This document shows positions 1 through 11,390 of a DNA stretch of 64,000 nt, piece after piece. Location of the stretch: positions 2,216,269 through 2,280,268 of the forward strand of contig NW_017265136.1 in the NCBI RefSeq assembly GCF_001638985.1, written 5' to 3'. This DNA is from Phycomyces blakesleeanus NRRL 1555(-) (lineage: Eukaryota > Mucoromycota > Mucoromycetes > Mucorales > Phycomycetaceae). Within the stretch, counting starts at the first letter, position 1; each line of letters starts with the position of its first letter. The notes beneath the pieces were generated by a model that worked only from the letters and a program-made list of their open reading frames with translations, was not told where the DNA came from and ran no database searches. A program made the position numbers and the translations under genes.

Positions 1-943
1 ATATTTTTGATTCTTTTGCTATCCTATAATTAATTAATTAATTAATTAAATGAATATCTGTGGTCGACGTACTGGAATTAGAGGTACAGCTATCGATGGG
101 ATCATGGCTTTCTTTGATCGATTCAGGACGACCATTGTAGTCATCGCCGACTAGATCATAGCCATAGGCGACCTTACATCCTTTACCAAAGCAACCACCC
201 AATGCAGGATGTGTATAATCAATACCTGATTATACGAGAGCCAAAATGAATATATATATATATAATACAATACAATACAATAAATGGTAAGCCAAGGGGG
301 ATAAGAAAGAAAGAGAGAGAATGGTATAGCAAGACTTGTATATTTCATTATTTATTTAAAGATAGTCTCTTGAAACTCACCTGAATCAATTACGCCAATC
401 TTGATTCCACTTCCATTCTGGCCCAACGTTCTATAGGCATTGTTGGCCTTTGTTAGCATAGCTGGAGCGTCCTATTAGATAAACAGAATAAGATGACAAT
501 AGATGGCAAATCATACAACCAAATAGAATACCGATATTTGGTGGCGTTCCTATCTGTATATGTAAATAAAAATAAATAAAAAAAAAAAGATGAATTACTT
601 TGTCAAATGTTTGTAATAATGGATAATTATCATTATTATTATTGTTGTTGTTGATATTGATATTAATTGTGCTGGTGCTGGTCGGGCGTGATTTGTGTGT
701 GATGGGCCAGATGTTTTTGATGTCTGGGTGGGCAAGGGCAATTGAGGCTTCGTCTGTGGACCCGAATTGGACGGATACGCCTCGGAGAAGGTCTGAATCG
801 TAAGTGTATCGAGTGTTGTATTGGGCGTTGAAGTGGGTAAGGGCTTCTTTTGAAGACAGTTCTACAACATAGGCATTCTGACATATGGCCGGGGATATGT
901 AGAAGGACGAGACCAGCAAGACCAGGCAATAGAACTGGAGCAT
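1..943 (-). CDS. Subtilisin-like serine protease, secreted (5' part, cut by window edge)
   Basis: This gene encodes the N-terminal part of an S8 subtilase. Proposed exons are 943-599, 553-532, 461-381 and 225-73; the next exon lies at or beyond base 1. The start at 943 gives a signal peptide (MLQFYCLVLLVSSFYISPAICQ minus its last residues), followed by an I9-like inhibitor propeptide and an Asn-rich linker. The Asp active-site block reads GIKIGVIDSG and continues across the 3rd intron as IDYTHPALGGCF, which is diagnostic for the family. The His and Ser blocks lie outside the window. A 22-base exon (532-553) is needed to keep the frame; its acceptor is my least certain boundary. The first 23 bases contain an in-frame stop if read as exon, so the last intron may continue past the edge. 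Family known; secretion and extracellular proteolysis are inferred. Confidence 0.85.
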
Positions 944-1860
944 TTGCAGACCAAATAATAATAAAAGAAAAATACAACCACTGATTAAAAAGAGAGAGAA
1001 AGAGAAAGAGAGTGAGTAAAAGGAGAAAATATAAAATATATTTATAATAAAAATAAAAATATTAAAATTGAAAGAGTTTAAAAAAGGGGAAGCCAGAATA
1101 AGAATTATATAAATAAATAAATAAATATATATATATATATAAAGGAAAATTAGAGCTAGTAATAGATGAAGCTTGACTGCCAAACCAAACTAAACCAAAC
1201 CTAACCTAACCTAACCTAACCTAACCTAACCTAAATAAATATATAAATATAAATATAGATATATAAAAGGAAAGACGAAGAAGTAGAAAGAGTAAATAGG
1301 TAGAAGAAGTAAATAGAGGTAAAAAGAGGTAGAGTAAATAAATAAAAAGAAAAGGAGCGTATAAAAAGGAATGAACTCTAATCAAGTATATTTTATCTTA
1401 TTTTATCTGTCAAAATAATAATAATAATAATAATAATTTTATTTTTTGCCTTTTGTCCACATGGAATTATATACATACAAAACTAAATAAATAAATAAAT
1501 AAATAAATAAATTGTCGATAATATAAAATCTATATAAGAAGAAAGTCCAGGTTTGGGGATCATCCTATCTGAACACACTTCTTTTATTTCTACTTCTTGA
1601 TTAGCCTACAAGTCAATTTTTCTTTTCTTTTCCTTTTTCACTCCCAGTTGAGAAACCAAGCCTTTTCTTTTACACACTTGTATAAAATTATTTATGTCTC
1701 CTATTATTGAGGGGAGAATATATAATAGTAATAGTAATAATGGTAAAAATAACCCACGAGGGTAAGAAATATAAATGATGATAATAATGATAATAACATA
1801 TTATATAAACGTGCTGTGTGTAAAATAAAAATAAAAATAAAAAGGCAACGTATCACAGAT
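944..1860. other. Intergenic, AT-rich, with simple repeats
   Basis: This stretch lies between the protease start and the 3' end of the Arf GEF. It holds AT-rich promoter-like sequence for the protease, (TA)n, (ATAA)n and (TAA)n microsatellites and a CCTAA array. I see no credible coding region on either strand. Confidence 0.7.
1200..1234. repeat. (CCTAA)7 pentanucleotide array
   Basis: Seven perfect tandem copies of CCTAA (TTAGG on the minus strand). The unit equals the arthropod-type telomere repeat, whereas most fungi use TTAGGG. Seven copies inside a promoter region surrounded by other microsatellites are best read as a simple repeat. Confidence 0.9.
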
Positions 1861-4800
1861 TCATTTTGAAGGGTGGGACAGCATTACGCTTGGAGCCTTT
1901 TTTCTCTCTTCTGGTGTTGCCTTGCCTGCAAGGATAGCCTTCTCAATAGCATCACAGTAATTCTGGTATTTGATGATCTCATGAAGTAAATAATGTGACT
2001 TATTTTCCCAGTTAGTCATGGCTTGCATACCCTGAGACTTTAAGAACTACACACACACACACACACACACAAAAAGAGAGAGAGAGAGAGAGAGAAAAAA
2101 AAAGTTAAAAATATATACTTTTTGGAAAACAATAAAGACAGAATACAAAAGGGAGATTTAAATCAAATACTAAAAAAAAAAAAAAAAGGAGCTTTCTTCT
2201 TTTGCTTTTTAGTAGGAGGGAGAAAAAAGGGGGGATAATTGAAGGAGAAGAAGTAAAGTAAAGTAAAGTAGAGTAGAAAAGTAGAGTAGAATAGAAGGAG
2301 AAGTATATCTTGTATATAAAGAATAACATCTACACTTTCATTGATTCATTTCATTGATTCTTTCATATTTTATTTTATTTTATTTATTTATTTTATTCAC
2401 TTATTTTAATGATTATTCTAATATATATATATATTTTTTTCTTGCTTACCCGGAGCTCCATTTTGAGCTTCATGTCCCGATGCTTGTCCAACTCCTCGTT
2501 GAGTTCCCTGACGTGCCGGTGCAAGGCTCCCAATTGAGCATGTTGGTCCATAGTACTTGGGCCAGACGGAGGCACGGGTGGTTGCCACTCATGGACAGTC
2601 GTGTCTCTTGACTGTAGAAGATGGTAATAGGGATCCCCGGCAGAATCAAGTCCAATTCCGTCCAGGCACTCACCCCAGCCGTACTCCATGTTACTAATCC
2701 CCCCTGTGAGTGGTTCCCTACTCTCTCGAGCAGCCCAATAGTTGCACGTCTCAACCCACTCAAGAACCTCCGAAGCCGATCCCACCTGAAACAAATACAC
2801 TCCTCCATTCGGCTGCTGGAGTGCAAATGCATGCGGTCTTTGTCGACTATATCCAGACGGCAGAGGATTCGACAGCGTATGTTTTAGGTCTATTTCACCA
2901 ATCCTCTAATTATTATTATTAATAAAAAAAAAATCATCGTTCTTTTTGTATTTTTTAACTCACTTACCTGCCAGCCTTCACGAACATCTGTCATCTCTTG
3001 GCTGTGTGACAATGCTTCCGAAATGTTGGCCCGGCTAGCCATCATCGTACTTCGCATCATACTCTTCCGATGTGGGTCCTGTCCTGCATTATCACTCTTG
3101 TACATCCTTATCTCACCTTTCTCGACCACCATGAAGCAATCTCTCCATTCTCTATGTCGCGCTTTCTGGTTGGCCTTTTCAAGTAGATGTTTACGGACCA
3201 ATAGCCCGTCTTTATAGTAAGGTACTCCGGCCCCATAAAAGGTCGGCACTTCAGGAGTCGACAGCTATTTTATTCTTATAAGTAACAAAGAATCTAATTT
3301 CTGCTTTTCTTATATTATTTATTACCCCTGCCAAGCGAGGACTGGGTGGTAGGGCAGGTGAATACATGGCATCAAACTATATTGACTTTATTAGTCAATC
3401 AATAATCAATTATTATTATTTTTACTTGCCTCTGCTAGATCGTTTACAAAGATACTCTCTCGAGCTGCTTTCCACATTATTGTCCCGACACTGCGTTTGA
3501 ATGCACCAACTCGACTACCGGTAACCTGCAGACTACGACGACGGGCATGTTGATGGGACGCCTCGTGTTTAGGTACCGGATGAAGTACTTGGCGTCCTCT
3601 GATTGAGTTGTACATGAGCTAAACATAAACAAAAACAAAGATAAATATAAATATGATAGCAATAGTTTGGAGGTATAATACTTTACTTTCAAGACAGTTT
3701 CAATCTCAACCTGCCACGCCTTACTGTAACGTGTGGTTGCAAATGGTCTCATTAGGTCTGAACTAGCCGTACTTGGTGTGCGCCTCATGTCTTCAGTGTC
3801 TGACTGATAATAGCCAGAACTATTGATATTACTACTGCTACTATTACTACTACTAGTAGTCTCATTGCCCTGGGATAGAATTGCGCTCATCGTGTTGCGC
3901 ACAAATGCCGACCGGGACATCTTTTTGTAGTCGCCTTGAGCAACATGAAGATCCGTGTTGAGCATCAGTGCGGAGTAGATGATGGCATGTATGACATCTT
4001 TAAATATTTTATTTCATTTTAGTTTACAATTTAATTTAATTTAATTTAATTCAATTTAATTCAATTTAATTCAATTCGATTCAATTCAATTCAATTCAAT
4101 TTAATTTAATTAAAAATAAATACAACTTGCCTGAACTACCAAATACACACATCGGATTACACGCAAAATACCTTTGTGCAAAGACTTCCAAAATTCTGTC
4201 AATTTGCTGTGCTTCGGCCTTTAGGTGAAGTTTTCCGCACAACGTTCTACAAAACACGCATAAATATTCCAAATTGTTCACTTGTACCATTTACCTAAAT
4301 CCATCTTCCAACTTCATCTGAGTAAAGTCAAAATGGGACATGTAGTATTTCAATATTTCTGTACTCAATGGTTTTCTACACCCAAAAAAAAAAAAAAGAT
4401 GTTTCAATTTCATAATTCAACTCTTTTAAAAAACAGAATAAAATACTTGCCCATTTCCCATCCATTCGGCTACATGTTCAAGATCACCACATACAGTCTC
4501 ATCTTCTTCCCATATACGTCTTGCATAATCTGCAGGGCAATCTTCTTCTTCTTCTTCTTCTTCTTCTTCTTCTTCAGCATCATTTCCATCACCTGAATCC
4601 AATTGTCCGCATCCCCTCGGTTCTCCTCCTTTTCGTTGATGATCAGTCGGTGTGTGTAACATTGAACTTGCTTCACTAATATCCGTGCACGCAATACTCT
4701 CGGGACCACGGATGGACCAGCTACTGGTCGCCACACTCTGTTCCTCGGTGTATTCTGTGCTGATACTTGTCTGGCCGTCGTCGTCGTCTAGAAGGCCATT

Positions 4801-6683
4801 CGTGTTATTGATCTCAAGCACTTGTGGGCCCTGGACAACCAATGGCGGCGATGTTTGTGGAAGCAGCGTACTCATCATCAGTCCTCCTGCAGACCCATAG
4901 TGCCCCCCACTCAATCGTTTCGAGAGTCTGTCTCCGGCAATCATACTGCTTGTGTGAGAGTCAATCAAAATAGATGATGCATGCAGGAGATCCCTTTCTT
5001 CTTTGTCTTTATATGTTTCTATACTGTTGTTGTTGTTTCTATTGTTGTTGAGTTTAAATCCATTTTCATATTTTTCTTCAACTTCATTTTCCTCTTCTTT
5101 GATTGTGGTTCGATTGGTGGATCCGGATGACAGGCAGGGATCTGCACAACTTGACACATCTGATTTTGTCTGATCGATGGTTCTCAAGCTTCGAGGGAAA
5201 TCCGAGCTCTTTGATCTCTGTTGTTTGTTCAATGAACTACCACCAGTTGTAGGCGGTGTATAAGATGCAGCTGATGCTGATGCTGATGCTGATGCGATAG
5301 AATTTACGGATGTTGTTGGGGTTGTGGATGATGAGGATAATGATAATTTTGTTGTTGTTGTTGTTGATAGCAATGATGATGATGATGCTGGTGTTAATGA
5401 TACGGATGATGATAATATCAATGTCTTCTGTTGCTGTGCTACAATAGGTTCAGGGGATCTACAGATGGTTGGATCACTTGAGCGCATGGGAATAACTAGG
5501 CAGCTCTTGGGCCTGGACTGAGTATCAAACGACATGGAGCGCCGCATCGATGTACTGTAATACCCCTTTCCCTTTTCCTGGCTTGATTTGGTTGCCTTGA
5601 GAGATCGTGATGTCTGGGGTAAGGGTGGGATTTGGGATGGACTGAGATGAACAGATGGCGATAGAGAGGATCGAGTACGATGGTATTTAGCTGTTTATTT
5701 TATTTTATTTTAAAAGGAATAAGATTATTGTTGTTGTTAATGAATTTATTTATTTACCACCAGAGATATCAGATCGAGTGGTTCCAAAACTGGCCGATCG
5801 TCTTTCATGCGGATAATTAACTTCTTCGTCTTCGTTGTCTTCTTCGTCGTCTTCTTCATCTTCGTCTTCATCTTCGTCTTCTCCTTCCTTGGCAATCGAA
5901 GGTCCAGGATCATGATTAGACTGATTAGTATAAACAAATGAAAAATCCCCCAAAAAAATCGATTAATAACAAATAATGATAATTAGATTGGATTGGATTG
6001 GATGTATAGTCATTTCATTACCTTGCCCAACATTTTGAAGATCCTGTCGAGAGTTCGATTCGTTTTCTACAACCAAGCAGATAAAATAAAAAGAGGGGGT
6101 TCAAATATAAGTATATAAATAAAAGGGGGGGAAATGATGAGGGGTAGGGAAAAAAAAAAAGGTTGATTGATTATTATATAATAATAATAATAGTAATAAT
6201 ATTTACCTTTTTACGAGTTCCTTTTGTTGAACTTGAATCTCTTGTATGTGGGCTGATGGGGATATTTGGGTCGGAGTGTGCTCTGTCTGGTACGACTAAA
6301 CTTGCAGGTAGACCTGTGCGCCTCTTTTGACGTTGGGATAGCGAAGGTGAGGGTGAAGAAGACGAAGAGGACGAGTTTTGATTGATGGTTATGTTCTGGG
6401 TTTGATTGGGGGCTATTGTCATGACTGACACAGACGGACCGAGTCCTTCGTGGCGCTTGTTGTTCTGGATCAATTTGGATAGAAAATGGGTTTTTCGGTC
6501 TTCGTCATGGTGTGAGCCTGAACGCGGTCTGGTTCCAGGCATAGTTGGGTTAGTGTTGTCTAGAAGACTACAAGGGTTTCTGTATTCTGGTGAGTGACTA
6601 GGCTGACGATGGACTGGGTGAATGGAACTGGTGCTGTTATTTATGGTTGTAGTGATTTCAGATGTCAATGACCTGTCTTTCAT
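1861..6683 (-). CDS. Sec7-PH domain Arf guanine nucleotide exchange factor (Syt1-like)
   Basis: Activates Arf/Arl GTPases at Golgi or endosomal membranes (family knowledge). Proposed exons, all phase-consistent: 6683-6207, 6066-6022, 5920-5758, 5690-4451, 4375-4295, 4246-4131, 3997-3687, 3618-3430, 3376-3326, 3264-2968, 2905-2450, 2046-1861; about 1,203 residues. The N-terminal 610 residues are low-complexity (Ser, Thr, Asn, acidic runs). The Sec7 domain spans roughly 615-800: WMGNGKPLSTEIL, then LHLKAEAQQIDRILEVFAQ with the catalytic glutamic finger near E680, then SALMLNTDLHVAQ. A split PH domain (about 900-1060) contains the block HAFALQQPNGGVYLFQ. A coiled C-terminal tail follows. Two introns, and probably a third, use GC donors. 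The start at 6683 is the first in-frame Met after AT-rich DNA; an extra upstream exon cannot be excluded. Closest named relative by domain order is yeast Syt1. Confidence 0.9.
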
Positions 6684-6801
6684 TAAAGACCCTCTTTCTT
6701 TCTTCTTTATATATTAAAAAAAAGGAGAAGGAATGAATGAATAAAAGAGTTGTGAAGTGTATCTAATAAAGAATATATATATATTAAGATAAGATATAAG
6801 G

Positions 6802-6840
<39 letters not shown>

Positions 6841-6846
6841 GTTTAA

Positions 6847-6885
<39 letters not shown>

Positions 6886-6921
6886 TTTTTATTTATTTGT
6901 AGTGCAAAAATAATATTAATA

Positions 6922-6952
<31 letters not shown>

Positions 6953-7761
6953 AAAGGCAAGGTAATGTAAAGCAAGGCAAGGCAAGACAAGACAAGACAA
7001 GGCAAATTTAGGCAAGGCAAATTTAGGCAAGGCAAATTTAGGCAAGGGATGTGATATACATCATATACATAGATTGTATATATATATAAAAGAGCCTTTT
7101 AGATTCTTAACATATTATCTATTCTTATTTCTTTGCTATAAAATAAAACCCAAGCCAAAATTGTATCAATTATAACAATTTCTTTTTGGGTCTTAGAAAG
7201 ATTAAGAGAGAAAGTTCCTTTTTATACAAATTGTATAAAAAGTTAACTCCTGTATGAATACTTGTTTATTGTATATATAAAGAAAAAAGGGGGATTACCT
7301 AGATGAGAATTGAATGTCAATGATACCCAATTATTAACTATTCAATTATTTAATCTATTAGCTTAATAGATATATATATACATTTCTTGCTGTTCTTTGA
7401 AGCAAGTAGTTCATCTTCCAAAGAGGAGATTTTATGTGAAAGAAAGAAGCTAAAGATTAGAATTGGGGGTAGAAAAAAAAACAAAAACAAAAGTTTATAT
7501 AGATCTACCCGTCCTCTCCTTCTTCTTTTTTTTTTTCCTAGAATAACAATATCAATACAGATTACCCAATTGAACAAACCCACATATCCCCCTCTTCCTT
7601 TCTTCCTCCCTTCCTTGCAACCCTTTGTTTTTCTTGGTGTTGTCTACTCCTTGTCCAATGCAAACAACCTTGGCCAAATAATATACTTAGAAATCTTGAA
7701 AACACAAAAGAACACTAAATATATATATATATATATTTAGTGAAGAAAACTATTGATACAA
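6684..7761. other. Intergenic region rich in microsatellites
   Basis: Upstream of the Arf GEF. Contains (AG)n near 6805-6830, (TAA)n near 6848-6884, (TAAA)n, a 15-base tandem unit GGCAAGGCAAATTTA (about three copies, 6995-7045) and several (TA)n runs. Small open frames here are low-complexity and I do not call them genes. It ends at the target duplication of the Mutator-like element. Confidence 0.65.
7752..7761. repeat. Target-site duplication, left copy (10 bp)
   Basis: ATTGATACAA directly abuts the left terminus of the Mutator-like element. The identical sequence follows the right terminus at 12967-12976. The exact length could be 9 or 10 because the last A may belong to the element. Confidence 0.85.
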
Positions 7762-7873
7762 CAGCTATTATTCGGGCCCGACGTTTCTATAGAGTACTAA
7801 AAATATTCTAAACACCGATTTTAATTGTGTACCGGACTCCTGAAAAGTGACTATGGTCCGGCCTTCAATGGTA
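7762..7873 (+). repeat. MULE left terminal inverted repeat
   Basis: Imperfect long terminus matching the reverse complement of about 12841-12966. Matching blocks include ATTATTCGGGCC near the end and an inner ACCGG-AAAAGTGACT-GTCCGG block. Internal indels are present, so the inner limit is approximate. Confidence 0.75.
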
Positions 7874-8094
7874 ACAGAGTACCTGAAAGTAAAAAAAAAG
7901 TTGTGTCCTGAAGAAATTAGTGAAAGACCCATTATAAAACCTTCTTTTCTTTTATATACTCATCTTGTAAGAATTAGACATCTTTTACATAATATAGTGT
8001 TTTTATCAGAAGAAACAAGAGTGCTACTTCTATCATTACAAATTAGTATTTGTAAAAACGATGTTAACAATCGCTCAATAGAAATCACTTCAAC

Positions 8095-10089
8095 ATGAAT
8101 ACTATCAATAAAGAATCAATTTTTATCGACGGAAATGAATATTATCCCGTTCAACAAGACTTTCCCACTACACCAGTCAATGGCTATGCCAACATGACTG
8201 TGGCTATTTCTAAGATGCAGGAGTATGCACTTGCTAACAACTTCACTCTTGCAACTAAAGACCGTAAACCAACCCGGGTTTACTTAAAGTGCGCCAGGGG
8301 TGGTCACTATAGAAACACCCATAAACTTGAAGACTGCGATCGCGTAAAAATCCGCCCTAGTTCGAAAACCGGATGTCCTTACATGATAAAGCTATCTTAC
8401 AAGAAATGAATCAAAGGATATCTTCCCTTGAAAGCTTCTAGTGAAATGGAGAGCTATCACAATCATCCTCTTGATGACAAATGCTTGGAATCGACTCTGA
8501 AAGGCAGATTGTCGAGAGTTACTGCCGAAGACGCCAAGCAGATATCTAAACTTGTTGAGACAAAGGCCAAGACTCGTGAGATCCAAAGGGCTATCACAGA
8601 CGAAAAAGACGATGTTCATAAGCTGTACGTTAGCGATATCAACAATATCAAGGCTGCCTTTGCTCGAGTTTCTGCCCCTGTTGCCCAGAATGCGGGTACT
8701 GGACTTGTTAAGATGATGGAAGCAAAAGGTTACCAGGTGCATTATGATGTAAACGGGGACAATTCGCTGGAGAGGGTGTTTTTTACCAATCAGAAGATGA
8801 TGGAGAGAGCTCGTCGCTTCTCAGAAGTTATGGTGGTAGATGCTACATATTCTACCAATAACTTGTCAATGCCGCTGATTTGCGTGGAAGGTATCCACAA
8901 CCTCGGAGGAGAAACCCTCAAATCGTTTCCCATTGCCTTTGCCTGGGTCTCTAACGAGCAGCAAGGCACATATCTTTGGTTCCTCCAGCAACTCAAGGCA
9001 CTTGTTTTTGAAGACAAGGCTCTTAGCACAGTTTTTGTGACAGACAAGTGTGCTGCACTTATGAACGCTCTTGATGTTGTGTTTCCGAACAACAGCAAGC
9101 TGCTTTGTTACTGGCACATGCTGAATAGTGTGGAAAAGGCTTTTTCGGGAAAAGTTGGCTCGGTATAAAAAAAGGAAGAGCTGACGGGATATATATCCAA
9201 TATGATCCATAGCAAAAGTAAGAAGGAGTTTGACTGGGCGCTGAATAAGTTCAACGCTGTATCTGCTGGTTCCGAAGTAGAAAATGGCAATGTGAAAGCG
9301 CCAGTCTCGGCATATTTTCATGACAGGTGGATTACATGCCAAGAGAAGTGGGCAGGTTATCTTACTCAGAAGATAATGCATTTTGGATGCACAACATCTC
9401 AAAGAGTGGAAAGTGCCTATCAAGCCTTAAAGAGAGGTATATCTGCAATAGCTTCTCTGGATCTCGCCTTTGAAAATATTTCAAGATATATCGAGAGGCT
9501 TGAGAGAGACTTCCGGAATGTGGAGATCAGGGAATCTACCACGGTTGACCCTCTTGTTGGACGAAACAAGCTTTTGTCTAGACTGCTAATGAAGGTCTCA
9601 AAGCGAGCTTTACTGGTAATAGACCAAGAGGCTTGACTGAAATGTGAAAGCAGTATTGTTTGTGAATTCATGAACAAGCTCCAGTATGGTCTACCTTGTC
9701 GCCATTCTTTGCCTGCTGGAAGGGATATCTATATTTCTGATATCCCTGAAAGGTGGGTTATTGATCCTCGTAATGTAAAGCCAAGGGACAACACTTGTCG
9801 GGAAAACTTCCAGCTTGAGGAAAGACCAGAAGAGTGGATGCAAGAGATTGTAAAGCTTGAGGCTCTTTTCCGCTCTTGTGAGGGCAGCCAGCAAGTGGCC
9901 AACCTCCTTCAAAAGATCAAGAAGGTTACTTCTGAATTCGAAGGCAAAACTGGGCACCCTTCGATTAACTTTCAAGCCCCAGAAAAAATTAAATATCCTG
10001 GCAGAAGAAAGGGTGGTGCACGTCCCAAATACCTTCCCAAAGACTTTGGTCGGGCAAACTGGAGGAAGATCAGTGTTTCGTCTGGTCAT
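8095..10089 (+). pseudogene. MULE transposase region with three in-frame stops
   Basis: One frame runs from ATG 8095 to a GT donor at 10090 and is interrupted by TGA 8407-8409, TAA 9166-9168 and TGA 9634-9636. An N-terminal FAR1/WRKY-GCM1-like DNA-binding region has C-RGG-YRN and TGCPYMIKLSYKK, then MESYHNHPL on the far side of the first stop. The MULE DDE core shows VVDATYSTNNLSMPLI (first Asp), VTDKCAALMNAL (second Asp), the CYWHM motif, and SQRVESAYQALKR (catalytic Glu). A SWIM-type zinc motif C-x5-C-x11-C-x-H (GLPCRH) sits after the third stop. Frame and family blocks are continuous across the stops, so this is recent decay by point mutation. The donor at 10090 can splice in phase to 10144, linking it to the downstream exon array. 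Confidence 0.88.
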
Positions 10090-10143
10090 GTAAGATAAAA
10101 AAAATAACATAACAAAGTATTAATATGTATCTTGAAATACTAG

Positions 10144-10597
10144 GCTGGCCTTAAGACAATGGTTAGACTGAGAGCTAAAATGAGGGAGGGAAAGCCTGCA
10201 GCTACACAAAAAACAAAAAACAAAAAACAAAACAAAAACAAACAAGAGCCTCTCGACCCAGGTAAGATGTGTTCTTATTTTACAATGTAATTGAATCTAT
10301 GAGAAAGGATTCCCATCTTATACTTTCATGTTTTTTTAGTCGATGCTACCAAAAACAAAATAAAACAAATAAAGCAAGAGCCTCTTGACCCTGGTAAGAT
10401 GTGTTTTTATTTTACTTTAATTGAATTTATGTGGAGGGATGTCGTCTTACACGAATATGCTTTTTAGTCGATGCCACCAAAAATAAAACAACAAAAATAA
10501 AACAAGAGCCTCTCGACCCAGGTAATATGCTTTCTTATTTTACAATGTAATTGAATCCATAAAGAGAACTATCGTCTTATACTTATATACTTTTTAG
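10144..10597 (+). repeat. Tandem array of symmetric mini-exons (KQEPLDP units)
   Basis: Three tandem units of about 128-130 bases, each an exon plus an intron. Predicted exons: 10144-10261, 10340-10393 and 10468-10521, with introns of 78, 74 and 76 bases starting GTAAG or GTAAT and ending TTTTTAG. The 2nd and 3rd exons are both 54 bases, phase 1-1, and translate to VDATKNK...IKQEPLDP. The first exon ends with KNKQEPLDP. Each unit therefore adds 18 residues without changing frame. IKQE fits the sumoylation consensus (hydrophobic-K-x-E); that is a motif match only. The array joins the transposase region to the OTU region. Confidence 0.75.
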
Positions 10598-11390
10598 TCG
10601 ATGCCCCCCCCCCCCCAAAAAAAATGGGTTCAAAAGACCCGCCACCGCCCTAGAAGATTACCAGTATGATAATCGCACCTCTGTTGGCAAGAGGGTCAAA
10701 TTCCAGCCCGGTTTTCCTGTCTCTCATGAGATGGTCGACGATGTCAAGGGTGGGTTTAGCCCTACTGCTGACGGGTGGTGTGGTTTTCGGGTCCTTGCCC
10801 ACTTGATCTACAAAGATCAAAATAAGTTTTCACTTGTAAAAAGGGATATGCTAGCCGCCCTGCCGAAATACAAAACATTGTACACAAATACCTTTGGCAC
10901 TGACACAAGCCAACTAGGAAAAATCATTCAACATGGCTCTCAACTCGATTATAGCAACACCAACACCAACACCAACTTCATCCCAGTATGTTCAGATGCC
11001 AGTATGTGGTTTAACACACCCGACTGTGCTCAACTAGCTGCGGACACATATACACGACCAGTCTGCGTCTACTCAGACAACCCCAACACCCCCTCAACAA
11101 CCTTTCTCCCATTCGCCCTTCCCAACAACAAAACCAAACAACGACAACCTCTGATTTTTAATCATGTTAACAGTAATCACTGGACAACAGTTGACCTTTC
11201 CCGTAATATCTCTAGAAAATGGCCAACCGTTCCCGAATTATTTTTTTTAGGTTGTGCCAGAAATAAGATTGATGATAACTTTGATACTTACTGGAATAAG
11301 CTCAAAGAATTTAATAAGCATGACCGCAGAAATGCCATGCTCTCTCTCCATTCTGATCTAGATCAACCAATTGATCTTACTCCAAAATAA
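10598..11390 (+). pseudogene. OTU-like cysteine protease region of the MULE
   Basis: The open frame 10731-11390 (extending upstream in the same frame to about 10605) has the OTU catalytic Cys block ADGWCGFRVLAHLIY. The C-terminal His block is NSNHWTTVDL, preceded by QPLIFNHV. In the usual D-G-N-C of OTU proteases the Asn is Trp here. OTU domains cleave ubiquitin-type linkages (family knowledge); proteases of the OTU or Ulp1 type are recurrent passengers of DNA transposons. The predicted acceptor at 10598 enters the exon in a frame that differs by one base from the OTU frame. The slip coincides with a run of 13 C followed by 8 A (10604-10624). One more C would join the frames, so either this copy is broken or the run is misread. 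Confidence 0.7.

Noticed and set aside
1200..1234. Telomere end or telomere-derived insertion
   Set aside because: Only seven CCTAA units within other simple repeats and with genes on both sides; a simple repeat is sufficient explanation.
8407..9636. Stop-codon reassignment or selenocysteine to explain the MULE stops
   Set aside because: Cellular genes in the window use TAA, TAG and TGA as normal stops, and three different sites are better explained by point mutation.
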